From Nitrososphaeraceae archaeon (GTDB lineage Archaea > Thermoproteota > Nitrososphaeria > Nitrososphaerales > Nitrososphaeraceae): a stretch of 32,774 bases of DNA. The notes under the pieces are model-generated. The model ran no database searches. It was not told the origin of the DNA and saw only the letters and a program-made list of their open reading frames with translations. The position numbers were made by a program, and so were the translations under genes. Location: positions 1 through 32,774 of the forward strand of contig JAICSL010000001.1 in assembly GCA_025936955.1 (NCBI GenBank). The letters run 5' to 3'. This document shows, piece after piece, positions 7,852 to 15,908 of the stretch (position 1 is the first letter of the stretch; each line of letters begins with the position of its first letter).

Positions 7852-8769
7852 ATGACTATTAGCGATTTTGATATATTTGGTCTGCTTATTGGGAAGGAGA
7901 ACGATTCCGACTACCTAAAAAAACCAGTAATAATTCAAGGTATCACAGGTAGTTATGGATCTACACATACAAGACTAATGAAAGCATACGGTACAAATAT
8001 TGTAGCGGGAGTTACTCCTGGAAAAGGAGGTCAAAACTATGAAGGTATACCTATCTATGCAAATGTATCGGATGCTGTCAGAGCTACAGAGGCGAGAATA
8101 TCCGGCATATTTGTACCCGCGCCATACTTTTTAGATGCTGCAAAAGATGCTTTAGATAATGGCATAAAAATCTTAGTTGCTATACCAGAGCATGTCCCGA
8201 TAAAAGATGCAATAAGAGTTACAGAGTACGCCAAATCCAAAAAGGCAATTATGATCGGTCCAAATACCCCGGGATTAATTGTACCGGATATAATCAAAAT
8301 TGGCATCATGCCTGCACAGCCATTTAAAGCAGGGAAGACCATTGTTTTTTCTCGTAGTGGAACTCTTATGTACGAGGTGTCATTTAACCTCACGAGAAGT
8401 GGGTATGGCCAAAAGCTGTGTCTCGGAATAGGTGGCGACCCTATTAATGGAATCAACTTGATTGAGGCTTTTGAACTCATTCGAAGTAGTAACGATGTCG
8501 AATCAGTCGTCGTCGTGGGCGAGATTGGAGGCGATTCAGAAGAGCAATTAGCCGAGTATCTAATAAGAACAAAATTTAGCAAGCCGGTGGTCGCCTATAT
8601 AGCTGGGAGAGCCGCTCCTAAAGAAAGAACTATGGGGCATGCAGGAGCTATAGTTTACGGAAACTATGGTTCTGCTGAATCGAAGATCTCCATGTATTCG
8701 AAAGCAAATGTGCCTGTTGCAAGAACCCCAAAGGAGATTCCTGAATTAATTAGCCAGAAAGTTCGTTAG
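7852..8769 (+). CDS. sucD: Succinyl-CoA ligase (ADP-forming), alpha subunit
   Basis: CoA-binding and phospho-histidine subunit. The Rossmann CoA site GITGSYGSTHT sits near residue 30, and the ligase half has GPNTPGLIVP and GIGGDPINGINLIEAFE. The phosphorylated histidine is in ERTMGHAGAIV (His263 from the chosen start). The length of 305 residues is a little above the usual 290, with a small N-terminal extension (MTISDFDIFGLLIGKEND). The frame could begin at a GTG at 7843, overlapping the sucC stop, but the Shine-Dalgarno position favours 7852. Convergent with the nucleotidyltransferase gene. Confidence 0.95.
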   Translation: MTISDFDIFGLLIGKENDSDYLKKPVIIQGITGSYGSTHTRLMKAYGTNIVAGVTPGKGGQNYEGIPIYANVSDAVRATEARISGIFVPAPYFLDAAKDALDNGIKILVAIPEHVPIKDAIRVTEYAKSKKAIMIGPNTPGLIVPDIIKIGIMPAQPFKAGKTIVFSRSGTLMYEVSFNLTRSGYGQKLCLGIGGDPINGINLIEAFELIRSSNDVESVVVVGEIGGDSEEQLAEYLIRTKFSKPVVAYIAGRAAPKERTMGHAGAIVYGNYGSAESKISMYSKANVPVARTPKEIPELISQKVR

Positions 8770-8927
8770 GCAAAATATTTCTGTTTCAATGTAGCTACAC
8801 TATCCTTACTCATACTCGTAGTCCAACAAAATACAGCATAGCGCTTCAGAATACATCTTTCTTGCTTTAGAAAGGTTATTAGGCTATTATCATGTTGATG
8901 AATCTCTCTTTTATGTTGAGGTGACAT
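8766..8927 (-). CDS. Possible 53-aa protein bridging sucD and the nucleotidyltransferase
   Basis: Unrecognised and uncertain. The frame begins at an ATG (8927) inside the last codons of the nucleotidyltransferase gene, so its start overlaps that gene, and ends within the last bases of sucD. It reads MSPQHKREIHQHDNSLITFL and then a Lys/Arg- and Cys-containing tail ending LKQKYFA. The start position would allow translational coupling to the upstream gene. It fills exactly the gap between two convergent genes, where a chance frame of this length is quite possible. Confidence 0.22.
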   Translation of the reverse strand: MSPQHKREIHQHDNSLITFLKQERCILKRYAVFCWTTSMSKDSVATLKQKYFA

Positions 8928-9699
8928 CTAATTGTGCCAATATCCGATCGATAATTCCTTTATTTCGAGCAAGGTAGACAAGAGATTCAGCATCTATCCA
9001 GTCAATATCATTACCGATATTATATGAAAAAAGCTTTCCTATTCCCGGTATTTTCGCCAATATATCTTTAGACAGGTCCAAGGTCGAATTACCAAGCTCA
9101 GACGTAGAACAAATAAAATCGTAGATACTATTATTAAATAAATATATTCCTAAGGCCTCTGGCTGCTCAAGCTTTACTAGATTTTTCTCTCTGAATTCCC
9201 TTATTAGAGTATTCGTATGCTCTTCGTCTCCTTGACACAACGTGACGCGGCCTGTCTCTTCGTATCTCAAATTTCTAGTAACCACAACGCCGGTTACCTC
9301 CCTGTCTTGCATCCAAATTTTCTCATATTCAGCTACTAATCTATTGATATCTAGAGCGCAGAAGTTATCTGCAAACCACGTTAAAAAAAAAGACTCATTA
9401 AGCAAAAATTTTTGAGCCTCTAGTAACGCACCCCCTGTTCCTGTTTTCTTGTCTTCTATAAAGATTATTTTTTTTTTATAAATAAACTCTTTGCCTTCAA
9501 AGTAATTAATAATTTGTCTTCCCAGGTTATCAAATTCACATATTATTACTATTTCATTGATTTTAGGAGAATGTGAGAGATATCTCACGATATGATCTAT
9601 CACGGGCCGTCCGTTAATAGGAAATAAAGCCTTTGGAATAAACTCAGTAAATGGCCGTCCTCTTGTACCATGCCCCCCAGCTAACAAAATTGCCTTCAA
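8911..9699 (-). CDS. Sugar-1-phosphate nucleotidyltransferase
   Basis: NTP-transferase of the GlmU/RfbA/GalU type that makes an NDP-sugar from a sugar-1-phosphate. The N-terminal signature is LLAGGHGTRGRPFTEFIPKA (residues 5-24), including the Gly-rich loop, the Arg and the Lys that contact the NTP; WFADNFC near residue 108 is the metal-binding Asp region. At 262 residues it is a catalytic domain only, with no left-handed helix acyltransferase tail. The Gly between Arg and Arg (GTRGRP rather than the common GTRLRP) is an unusual variant. The start is TTG at 9699, giving MKAILLAGG. It could supply the glycosyltransferase at 5224-5994. The exact sugar is not predictable. Confidence 0.88.
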   Translation of the reverse strand: MKAILLAGGHGTRGRPFTEFIPKALFPINGRPVIDHIVRYLSHSPKINEIVIICEFDNLGRQIINYFEGKEFIYKKKIIFIEDKKTGTGGALLEAQKFLLNESFFLTWFADNFCALDINRLVAEYEKIWMQDREVTGVVVTRNLRYEETGRVTLCQGDEEHTNTLIREFREKNLVKLEQPEALGIYLFNNSIYDFICSTSELGNSTLDLSKDILAKIPGIGKLFSYNIGNDIDWIDAESLVYLARNKGIIDRILAQLDVTST

Positions 9700-10003
9700 T
9701 TTCTTCTTTTTAAATATCCGTTGAGAAAGAATATATTTTATTGTATATTTGCAATTGAGCAGACCACTCTTTTATGACAATACGTGCTATGTCTTTTTTT
9801 CTTTGTTACGAAAAGCAAGGAGTAAAAGTCGTTCTATATCATTGTGATAGTTATAATGTTTATTCGAAATAGATTAGTACGTACTCCCCTTTGATCAGCA
9901 TGTCTATCACTAAAGACATACTAATTCCTCATTAAAGTTTTTACCAGAGAATTATCCCTACTAATTAATATTAGGCGAAGAGATATCGGCAATGTAGGAA
10001 TAG
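9700..10003. other. Divergent promoter region; possible tiny ORF
   Basis: Between the minus-strand nucleotidyltransferase and the plus-strand zinc-ribbon gene. A TATATT at 9744-9749 lies 27 bases before an ATG at 9774 that opens a 32-codon frame (MTIRAMSFFLCYEKQ and on) with no recognisable domain. Otherwise A/T-rich promoter-like sequence. Confidence 0.35.
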
Positions 10004-10303
10004 TTGAGCAATAACAAACAATTTCTTGGTCAGCAATTGCTTTGGCTTAGTATATCACTAGGAATTAGCCTTGCTATCTCTATGTTACTCCCGTTTCCTA
10101 TCTCGCTAGTCGTCATAATTGGTGTTTTCATTCTGATTAACTTCTTTATGAGAAAGAGAGTCATTAACAAAATGAGTGGAATGGGTATGGGGTCTGGTAC
10201 CATATTCGGAGATAATACACTAAAATTTTATTGTATGAGTTGTGGAACCAGACATAAGGAATCTGCTTGTCCCAAGTGCGGTTCGAAGATGAAGAGACTC
10301 TGA
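10004..10303 (+). CDS. Membrane protein with C-terminal zinc ribbon
   Basis: A 99-residue protein. Residues 10-48 form two closely spaced hydrophobic segments (or one hairpin). A Gly/Met-rich linker (MSGMGMGSG) follows, and residues 77-92 form a C-x2-C-x8-C-x2-C zinc ribbon (YCMSCG and CPKCGS). The topology suggests a membrane-anchored cytoplasmic zinc knuckle, a common plan in archaeal hypothetical proteins of unknown role. The only usable start is TTG at 10004, as the nearby ATG at 9992 reads straight into a stop. A TTAATATTA box at 9964-9972 lies about 36 bases upstream. Confidence 0.72.
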   Translation: MSNNKQFLGQQLLWLSISLGISLAISMLLPFPISLVVIIGVFILINFFMRKRVINKMSGMGMGSGTIFGDNTLKFYCMSCGTRHKESACPKCGSKMKRL

Positions 10304-10663
10304 AGTTAAATAGACTAAGTTTAAAACAGAAAGTACCTCGGTTTAGACGTTTTTCGGTTTATAAAGGATTGCTGCCAATATTCTTAATTTAACGCTAAAT
10401 TAATGCCTTGTTGATATTATCTTAATATTTGTTGTATACTATGTAAGGTTCTTGAGTAAATATTAATAAATATTAAAATAATTTATAGGTGAGAAGGGCT
10501 ATTTTAATTACTGGGACATAATGATGAGAAGAACTATATTATATTCCCTTTAACTCGTATTCATCATCGGATTGATTGTTTGAAGCCTGGACATATCTCT
10601 TGATGGCGATCCTATTAGATTTTGACTCCTTACCACCTGGTAGACTGTGCCACTATTTAACAT
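10304..10663. other. A/T-rich gap; one protein-like minus frame without a start
   Basis: No firm gene. On the minus strand, 10539-10652 reads as a charged, protein-like sequence (LPGGKESKSNRIAIKRYV, later DDEYELKGI) but has no ATG, GTG or TTG. A different minus frame starts at an ATG directly after the stop of the tandem SDR gene and gives 37 less protein-like residues. A plus-strand GTG at 10489 opens MRRAILITGT, which looks like an SDR N-terminus but stops after 10 codons. Confidence 0.35.
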
Positions 10664-12484
10664 TCACAAATTCTGGTTTTCATCGAGATAAAAGATCGAC
10701 TCATTTCTTTCCATGTTCGAACCAGATAAAAGTTGCAATATCGAGTTAGATAGGTGTTCCGGTTTAGGCTTATGACCGTCAATATTACCAGGAAGAAGTA
10801 GGTAGAGTCTGATCTTGGAACCCAAGACGTCACGGAGTTCTTGGTTTACTGTTGCAGTGTATGGTCGCAAAGCTCCTCTAAAGATCTCAGATCGTGCTCT
10901 AATTAGACCAGAGATTTTTTTGCCGGTCGGGGCCTCAGGACCGATAATCATTACTATTCCCTCAGAGCCTTTAAACTTTGAAGGCTCTTCGATCGAACCA
11001 GCTGGAGCCATTGCATTTACAGATTCCTTAGTTATCAGTGAGGGAATATTCACGAAATTATCCACTAGATCATCCCACGCATTTCTGGAAAGAGATTGTA
11101 AGGAAATATTATAATCGTAATCTCCTGTGAGATAAATTACCGCGTCTAACCTTCCCAAGTCTCCTTTTATTTTTCTCAATATTTCTCTCACATTACTTTC
11201 ATCAGCAAGATTAACAAACTGAATTTTTTGATCCTCTAATTTAGTTACGTTTGCTTGTTTGCTCGTTAGTACTACGACCTGCTTTCCATTCAAAGTATTA
11301 ATTGCTTTTGAAATCTCATTTATTTTATCCCGATCTCTTTCCGATGATGTATTGAGTACTATCACTACAACTTTTCCTTTTATGTTATTAGAGGGAACAT
11401 ACTTCTCGAAAGGAGACGTGGCTACAAAAGGCTTAACTGGATAAAATAGCCTATCGTTAGGAATGATCCTCCCATTGATCAATCTACTGATTTTGTCATC
11501 ACATATGTTTGCAACCATAGTCGCTACCTCTTCTTGAGTTAGGAATTCTCCATCAACTATCATCTTACTTGTATTATTTTGGATCTTCTCTGCTATTTCT
11601 TGTATAGTTAACAGCATATCGGAAGTAATTTTCCTGTAATTTTCATCTTCAGAGATAGTTGTAGAATTATCAAACCCTGCAATTTCCCTTGCAATCTCAT
11701 TTATAGCAATAGTTATTAATTGTTGATCTTCACCTAAAAGCGGTAATAACTTAGCGGCTGCTATCTCAATTTGTTTGGAAGTAAGACCCTGATAGCCTCC
11801 AATTCTTAAGAATTCTGCTGCTGCCTTAGGATATACAGTTTTGTAGATTCTGTCCGAGTGGACTGGACCGGGATTGATGCATATGGATCGGATTCCTTTA
11901 GATGTCAACTCCCATGCTAATGCTTCTGAAAGTCTGTTCTTTGCTCCTTGCGCGGCAGTATACGGTGTTCTAAATCTGTATGGTCTCTGTTCAAAACGAT
12001 TTTCCTCTGTAAAAAAAGTAGAAATTGTAACAATTTTTCCACCTGACTTCAAAATCTCTAAACTGCGAATAGAGGTCCAAAAAGCACCTGTAAGATGAAT
12101 TGCTACACAATCTTTGAATTCTTCGAAGTTAGCATTCGTAAACGATTTTACCGGTCCTGAAATACCAGCATTATTGATAACGATATCGATTTTGCCAAAC
12201 TCCTCCTTGATAAGTTTAAACATTTCGTTTACGCCTTTTTCATCTGCTACATCGACTCCTGGGAACTCTCTCACTTTCGATGACATCCCTCTTTCATCAA
12301 TTATCTCGTTCAGTATCTTTGAGGTTTGTTCTAAAGGCTCCTTTCTCCTCCCCATTATAATAATCGTCGCTCCTTTTTCTACAAATAGTTTAGCAATTGC
12401 CTGGCCAATACCAGGTCCACTGCCTGTAATAACCACAATCTTGTTATCGAAATTGAGAGAATCGCGGAATGTTCCTGGTTCCAT
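10664..12484 (-). CDS. Tandem short-chain dehydrogenase/reductase, candidate malonate-semialdehyde reductase
   Basis: A 606-residue protein with two Rossmann domains. The first (about 10-270) has TGSGPGIG (20-27) for NAD(P)H, NNAG (104-107), a Ser at 155 in VTISTFF and Tyr175 followed by Lys182. The Tyr-Lys spacing (YTAAQGAK, x6) is longer than the classical YxxxK. CINPGPVHSDRIYKTVYPKA follows. The second domain (about 365-606) keeps the fold pattern (GKVVVIVLNTS, LDAVIYLTGD) but lacks clear cofactor and catalytic motifs, so it looks structural. This layout and length match the N-terminal, semialdehyde-reducing half of Chloroflexus malonyl-CoA reductase (family knowledge). Such a step belongs to the 3-hydroxypropionate/4-hydroxybutyrate cycle. 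The assignment to that substrate is inference. ATG start at 12484. Confidence 0.8.
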   Translation of the reverse strand: MEPGTFRDSLNFDNKIVVITGSGPGIGQAIAKLFVEKGATIIIMGRRKEPLEQTSKILNEIIDERGMSSKVREFPGVDVADEKGVNEMFKLIKEEFGKIDIVINNAGISGPVKSFTNANFEEFKDCVAIHLTGAFWTSIRSLEILKSGGKIVTISTFFTEENRFEQRPYRFRTPYTAAQGAKNRLSEALAWELTSKGIRSICINPGPVHSDRIYKTVYPKAAAEFLRIGGYQGLTSKQIEIAAAKLLPLLGEDQQLITIAINEIAREIAGFDNSTTISEDENYRKITSDMLLTIQEIAEKIQNNTSKMIVDGEFLTQEEVATMVANICDDKISRLINGRIIPNDRLFYPVKPFVATSPFEKYVPSNNIKGKVVVIVLNTSSERDRDKINEISKAINTLNGKQVVVLTSKQANVTKLEDQKIQFVNLADESNVREILRKIKGDLGRLDAVIYLTGDYDYNISLQSLSRNAWDDLVDNFVNIPSLITKESVNAMAPAGSIEEPSKFKGSEGIVMIIGPEAPTGKKISGLIRARSEIFRGALRPYTATVNQELRDVLGSKIRLYLLLPGNIDGHKPKPEHLSNSILQLLSGSNMERNESIFYLDENQNL

Positions 12485-12669
12485 GGACTTGGCACCATAT
12501 TATGATTATTAAAGATACCCAAAGTGTATGCTGTGGCCAGCAATATTTATTTGTGCCATGTTTCGTACGGTGATACATTCGAGTTCAGCGACGTCAATTG
12601 ATTATTCATTCATCTTGTATTGGCGATACCTGAAATTTATCTGCTTCATTACCGTATTGTACCAACAAC

Positions 12670-12677
12670 TTAATTAG
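12670..12677 (+). promoter_or_regulatory. TATA-like box of the gene at 12700
   Basis: TTAATTAG is centred 26 bases upstream of a TTG start, supporting that start as leaderless. Confidence 0.45.
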
Positions 12678-12699
12678 AAGCTAATCTCGAATATCATCG

Positions 12700-13389
12700 T
12701 TGAACAATTTGCCTGCAAAGTTTAAAATTAATGTCAGAGAAGGTGTATTGGAGCTTGAGGGAGAAGAGAATTTTGTAAACAAACATTTGGAAAAATTTGA
12801 AGATATATTTAAATATGCAATAAAAGAGGTCATGAAAAAAGAATTTGAAAACAGTTTCCCCTCGAATAAATCTTCTGCAATTGTGACGTCTTCGGATATA
12901 GAAAAAAGGTTCTATCAAAAAGACTCGCCTCCCATGGTGAGTAAGAGCCGCAGTAATTCTAAACAAGCTAAAACATCTGTAACACTTCCTCCAATACCTG
13001 TTGATCTAAAATCAAATGTTAACAAAATAGGTCTACGAGAGTTCTTTGCAACCAAAAAGCCATCTAATCATTATGAAAAAGCTACCTTGTTCGTATATTA
13101 TTTAACGAAGTTCAACAAAGAAGTTGAAGTGAAATTCGGCGAGATTCTTTCTTGTTACGAAGAAGTTGAGGAGAAAAAACCGAGTATAATTGATATAATC
13201 AAGAACTCCATCAGATATAAAGGCTGGTTAGAGCAAGGCACTGATAAATTCACCACTAGGTTGACAATTTCCGGAGAGAACTTTGTAAAATTTGATTTGC
13301 CTCAAATTAAAAATATGGCCGGACATCAGTTAACTATACCATCGTCGACTACGTCAGACACCACAACATCCATCATAGGCACAGTCTAG
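12700..13389 (+). CDS. Unrecognised two-domain protein, conserved-looking C-terminus
   Basis: A 229-residue protein I cannot assign. The N-terminal 45 residues (FKINVREGVLELEGEENFV, then an amphipathic helix) look like a small beta hairpin plus helix. A Ser/Lys-rich low-complexity linker (about 50-105) follows. The C-terminal part (about 110-205; FFATKKPSNHYEKATLFVYY, IIDIIKNSIRYKGWL, FTTRLTISGENFVKFD) resembles a helical/winged domain with a final beta strand pair, possibly nucleic-acid or protein binding. The tail is Ser/Thr-rich (SSTTSDTTTSI). The start is TTG at 12700, supported by a TATA-like box 26 bases upstream; no in-frame ATG lies nearby. Function unknown. Confidence 0.65.
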   Translation: MNNLPAKFKINVREGVLELEGEENFVNKHLEKFEDIFKYAIKEVMKKEFENSFPSNKSSAIVTSSDIEKRFYQKDSPPMVSKSRSNSKQAKTSVTLPPIPVDLKSNVNKIGLREFFATKKPSNHYEKATLFVYYLTKFNKEVEVKFGEILSCYEEVEEKKPSIIDIIKNSIRYKGWLEQGTDKFTTRLTISGENFVKFDLPQIKNMAGHQLTIPSSTTSDTTTSIIGTV

Positions 13390-13402
13390 ATATGATTTAT
13401 AG

Positions 13403-13954
13403 TTATGCTCGCCACCAATCAAACCCTATAAATTCAACCTTCTTTTGTTTAATCTTCGGTACTGCTATTATGAATTGTTTTTTTACAGTTGTTGCTAATC
13501 GTCCGGCCAGCACGATCCCTGTCGCTGTTAGCAAACTAGATGGTCTGTATACCTGGACTAAGAAAGGTGCATGATCTATTCCTGGGCCATGCTCATAAAC
13601 AGCAAAATCGCATCCGAACTTAATTCCGGGTGTCACTACATATCCCTTTTCTCTCAGAGAACAAAAGACTAGATACTTTGAATCAAAATCAGCGAATTCT
13701 TTTCTACAAATGACTTTGATATCTCTCAATGATAAAATAGTGCCGTCGTTACGACAAACTTTTAATTTACCGATCTGGATAAGATAGCAGCCTTCGATAA
13801 GGTCTAATATTAGCGGAGAATCGAAAAGGTTTGTCTTGGGCTTATGAATACCAAGAGGTTTTCCATAATACCCTGTTCCAAAAAGGGTCCTAGACTGCTC
13901 TATATCTGGGATGACTATTCGATTATCTACTAGCTCTCCATTAAATTGCGTCAT
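13403..13954 (-). CDS. endA: tRNA-splicing (intron) endonuclease
   Basis: Cuts introns from precursor tRNA at bulge-helix-bulge motifs. From the chosen start it is 183 residues, the size of homotetrameric-type EndA. The catalytic triad is visible: Tyr120 in GCDFAVYEHG, His128 in GIDHAPFLVQV and Lys in ATTVKKQF (158/159). The frame stays open upstream to 14002, but the ATG at 13954 shares its A with the stop of the upstream PhoU-like gene (TGATG), which strongly favours it and predicts translational coupling. The C-terminus ends only 14 bases from the convergent unknown gene. Confidence 0.92.
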   Translation of the reverse strand: MTQFNGELVDNRIVIPDIEQSRTLFGTGYYGKPLGIHKPKTNLFDSPLILDLIEGCYLIQIGKLKVCRNDGTILSLRDIKVICRKEFADFDSKYLVFCSLREKGYVVTPGIKFGCDFAVYEHGPGIDHAPFLVQVYRPSSLLTATGIVLAGRLATTVKKQFIIAVPKIKQKKVEFIGFDWWRA

Positions 13955-14607
13955 CACATACTCAATGCTAGAATGGTGAAGGAATCTGATGCTTCTTGGC
14001 ATTTGTCTGCCATACCTTCAATACCTTCTACAGCATCTTTTAAAAGCAATACGTCTTTAATTGCTGACACCTCATTCAGAGCTTTAACAATGACCGATCT
14101 GTATTTCTTATCTATCTCTCTTTCTAACCGTTGAACTTCTTGCGCAAGTTCGATAGTACTTGCTGGATTAATGCTTAATGCTCGCGCCATTTCATTTAAT
14201 TTAAAGATAGAGTCTACGACCATTCCTATTAGTTGTTCTAGTTCATCATCAAAACCTGCTTTTTTTAAGGAAGATATTTTTATGTTTGCAAGTCTAAATG
14301 CGATGCCACTAATATATCCCGCGATGTCATCCATTATGTAAGCGGTCCTCAAAATGTCTTCCCTGTAAATCATCAAGCTTCCTATTTCCGCTACCTCCCG
14401 CGTAATTTTTCTCCTAAGATTTTCAACCTCCTCCTCCGCATTTCTCATGCGTTCTAAACATGCCTGAGCCTCTTTGTCATCTCCTTTGATAAGTGATACG
14501 GTTAATATTGATAAATCCCTAGCAGAATTAAGGATCCTATTAATTTCATCATGTAAAACCGCCAAAGCTTTACGCTTAGCCTGAACTTCTAACTCTCCGC
14601 TATACAC
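13954..14607 (-). CDS. PhoU-like (DUF47/TIGR00153 type) protein
   Basis: A 217-residue all-helical protein of the PhoU-related DUF47 family, often linked to phosphate transport regulation. Long amphipathic helices are evident, with the family's acidic and Asp-rich segments (AYIMDDIAGYISGIAFRLA, DAVEGIEGMADKCQEASD) that in PhoU proteins bind metal clusters. The start is GTG at 14607. The gene overlaps endA by one base and is probably cotranscribed with it. No Pit-type phosphate transporter gene is adjacent, which is unusual for DUF47 members. The family call is good, the role uncertain. Confidence 0.8.
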   Translation of the reverse strand: MYSGELEVQAKRKALAVLHDEINRILNSARDLSILTVSLIKGDDKEAQACLERMRNAEEEVENLRRKITREVAEIGSLMIYREDILRTAYIMDDIAGYISGIAFRLANIKISSLKKAGFDDELEQLIGMVVDSIFKLNEMARALSINPASTIELAQEVQRLEREIDKKYRSVIVKALNEVSAIKDVLLLKDAVEGIEGMADKCQEASDSFTILALSM

Positions 14608-14734
14608 TTTTCATAAAATAACCCGACAGGGTAATAATTCTTTTGATATATATTATTTTATTGCTATGCTCATAAATTGACGCGTTACCGATACCCTCTA
14701 AAGTAGACGATTACAATTATTTGTTCTCGATTAA

Positions 14735-15772
14735 CTAGAAAATTAAACTTCTAATAGTCTGTTTTTCAGTAAGTGTATCTTTTATTTCTATCAAGTCTCT
14801 TAGGATTGCACTGGCTGTTTCAATTCCGCCTGCGCCTCGTCCAATTATTGTTTGTTGACCAGAATGCTCCGATGTAAAGGTTACCGCATTTAAGGTACCG
14901 TTAACACATATCGGATCTATTTTTGATACATACGTGGGTTTGACGTCCAAGGAATTTTTATTACATTTAGCAATTAGCTTTATAGCCTTTCCCTCTTTTT
15001 GTGCTAGTTGCATATCTGAAAGCTTGACTTTACTAATCCCAGACCTATTAACATCTTTGATTGTAACTTTCATGCCCATGATCCAGTTGGCCATAATAGC
15101 AAGTTTCGCCGCCGCATCAAATCCATCAACATCAAGTGAAGGAGACTTTTCGGCATAGCCTTTATTTTTTGCGTCAATTAAAGCATCTTGAAAGTTGAGT
15201 CCATCCTCCATTTTAGTCAAAATATAATTAGTTGTTCCATTCAAAATCCCTCTAAATGAAACAATTCTATCTCCTCTCAAACACCGCTTAGCAAATTCTA
15301 AGATCGATGTTCCTCCGCCAACTGTTCCGCTAAATCGAAGGTTCACATTGTTGAATCTTGCCAGTTCTATCAAGGAAGGAAAAGCCAGTGCAAGAGGACC
15401 TTTGTTTACCGTAATAACATTCTTCCCACATTTCATTGCGGTAGTTATATGCAAAATTCCTGGCTCTCCGTCCTTCAAATTGGTGGGTGTTAGTTCAATC
15501 AATACTTCTGCACCAACATTCTCAATTATGTGGATTGAATCAAACTTATCCTTCCTTGCTTGATAAGATGCAACGGTTCCCTTGGTTCGTTTTACGTCGA
15601 GCAATCTATTAAGATCAAGCCCTTGAGGAGAAAGAGCACTTCCTCCGTTATCAATACAAGCAACCACCCTCGGCTTTATTCCATATAAATTGTACAAATC
15701 TGCAGTACGAGATAATAAAAGTTTAGCAAAGCTCTGCCCAACAACTCCAAAGCCAATTAGAATCAGTCGCAA
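14735..15772 (-). CDS. hom: Homoserine dehydrogenase
   Basis: Reduces aspartate semialdehyde to homoserine for threonine and methionine synthesis. NAD(P) loop GFGVVG (7-12), VNKGPLA (122-128) and the family signature GILNGTTNYILTKM (175-188) are present, followed by GYAEKSPSLDVDGFDAAAKL (205-224) with the catalytic Lys223 and the conserved Asp. At 345 residues it is monofunctional, with neither an aspartokinase domain nor a C-terminal ACT domain, so feedback control through ACT is unlikely. The start is TTG at 15772 with a TATA-like box 28 bases upstream, consistent with a leaderless transcript. The divergent neighbour is the TauE/SafE permease. Confidence 0.93.
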   Translation of the reverse strand: MRLILIGFGVVGQSFAKLLLSRTADLYNLYGIKPRVVACIDNGGSALSPQGLDLNRLLDVKRTKGTVASYQARKDKFDSIHIIENVGAEVLIELTPTNLKDGEPGILHITTAMKCGKNVITVNKGPLALAFPSLIELARFNNVNLRFSGTVGGGTSILEFAKRCLRGDRIVSFRGILNGTTNYILTKMEDGLNFQDALIDAKNKGYAEKSPSLDVDGFDAAAKLAIMANWIMGMKVTIKDVNRSGISKVKLSDMQLAQKEGKAIKLIAKCNKNSLDVKPTYVSKIDPICVNGTLNAVTFTSEHSGQQTIIGRGAGGIETASAILRDLIEIKDTLTEKQTIRSLIF

Positions 15773-15795
15773 GTGAATCTAACGTGTCTAAAGGG

Positions 15796-15804
15796 TTTAA
15801 TATA
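15796..15804 (-). promoter_or_regulatory. TATA box of homoserine dehydrogenase
   Basis: On the minus strand TATATTAAA is centred 28 bases before the TTG start at 15772. Confidence 0.45.
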
Positions 15805-15908
15805 CCTAAATCATATTTAATACACTTTGCATACCAACGAATGAATAATTGGGAATAGTATAATACCAAAGATTTATCGTATCGAAATAAACATCATTAA
15901 AATGGAAA

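Noticed and set aside
7063..8582. Long minus-strand frames opposite sucC and sucD
   Set aside because: Ser/Pro/Ile-rich antisense products typical of shadows; the sense genes are unambiguous.
9774..9872. 32-codon plus-strand frame with a TATA-like box upstream
   Set aside because: The box may instead belong to the divergent nucleotidyltransferase; the product has no recognisable pattern. Noted only in the gap entry.
10489..10521. MRRAILITGT, like the start of an SDR gene
   Set aside because: It stops after 10 residues; no later SDR motifs are found in any frame downstream.
10815..12512. Several plus-strand frames opposite the tandem SDR gene
   Set aside because: The SDR motifs on the minus strand are clear; the plus frames are shadows.
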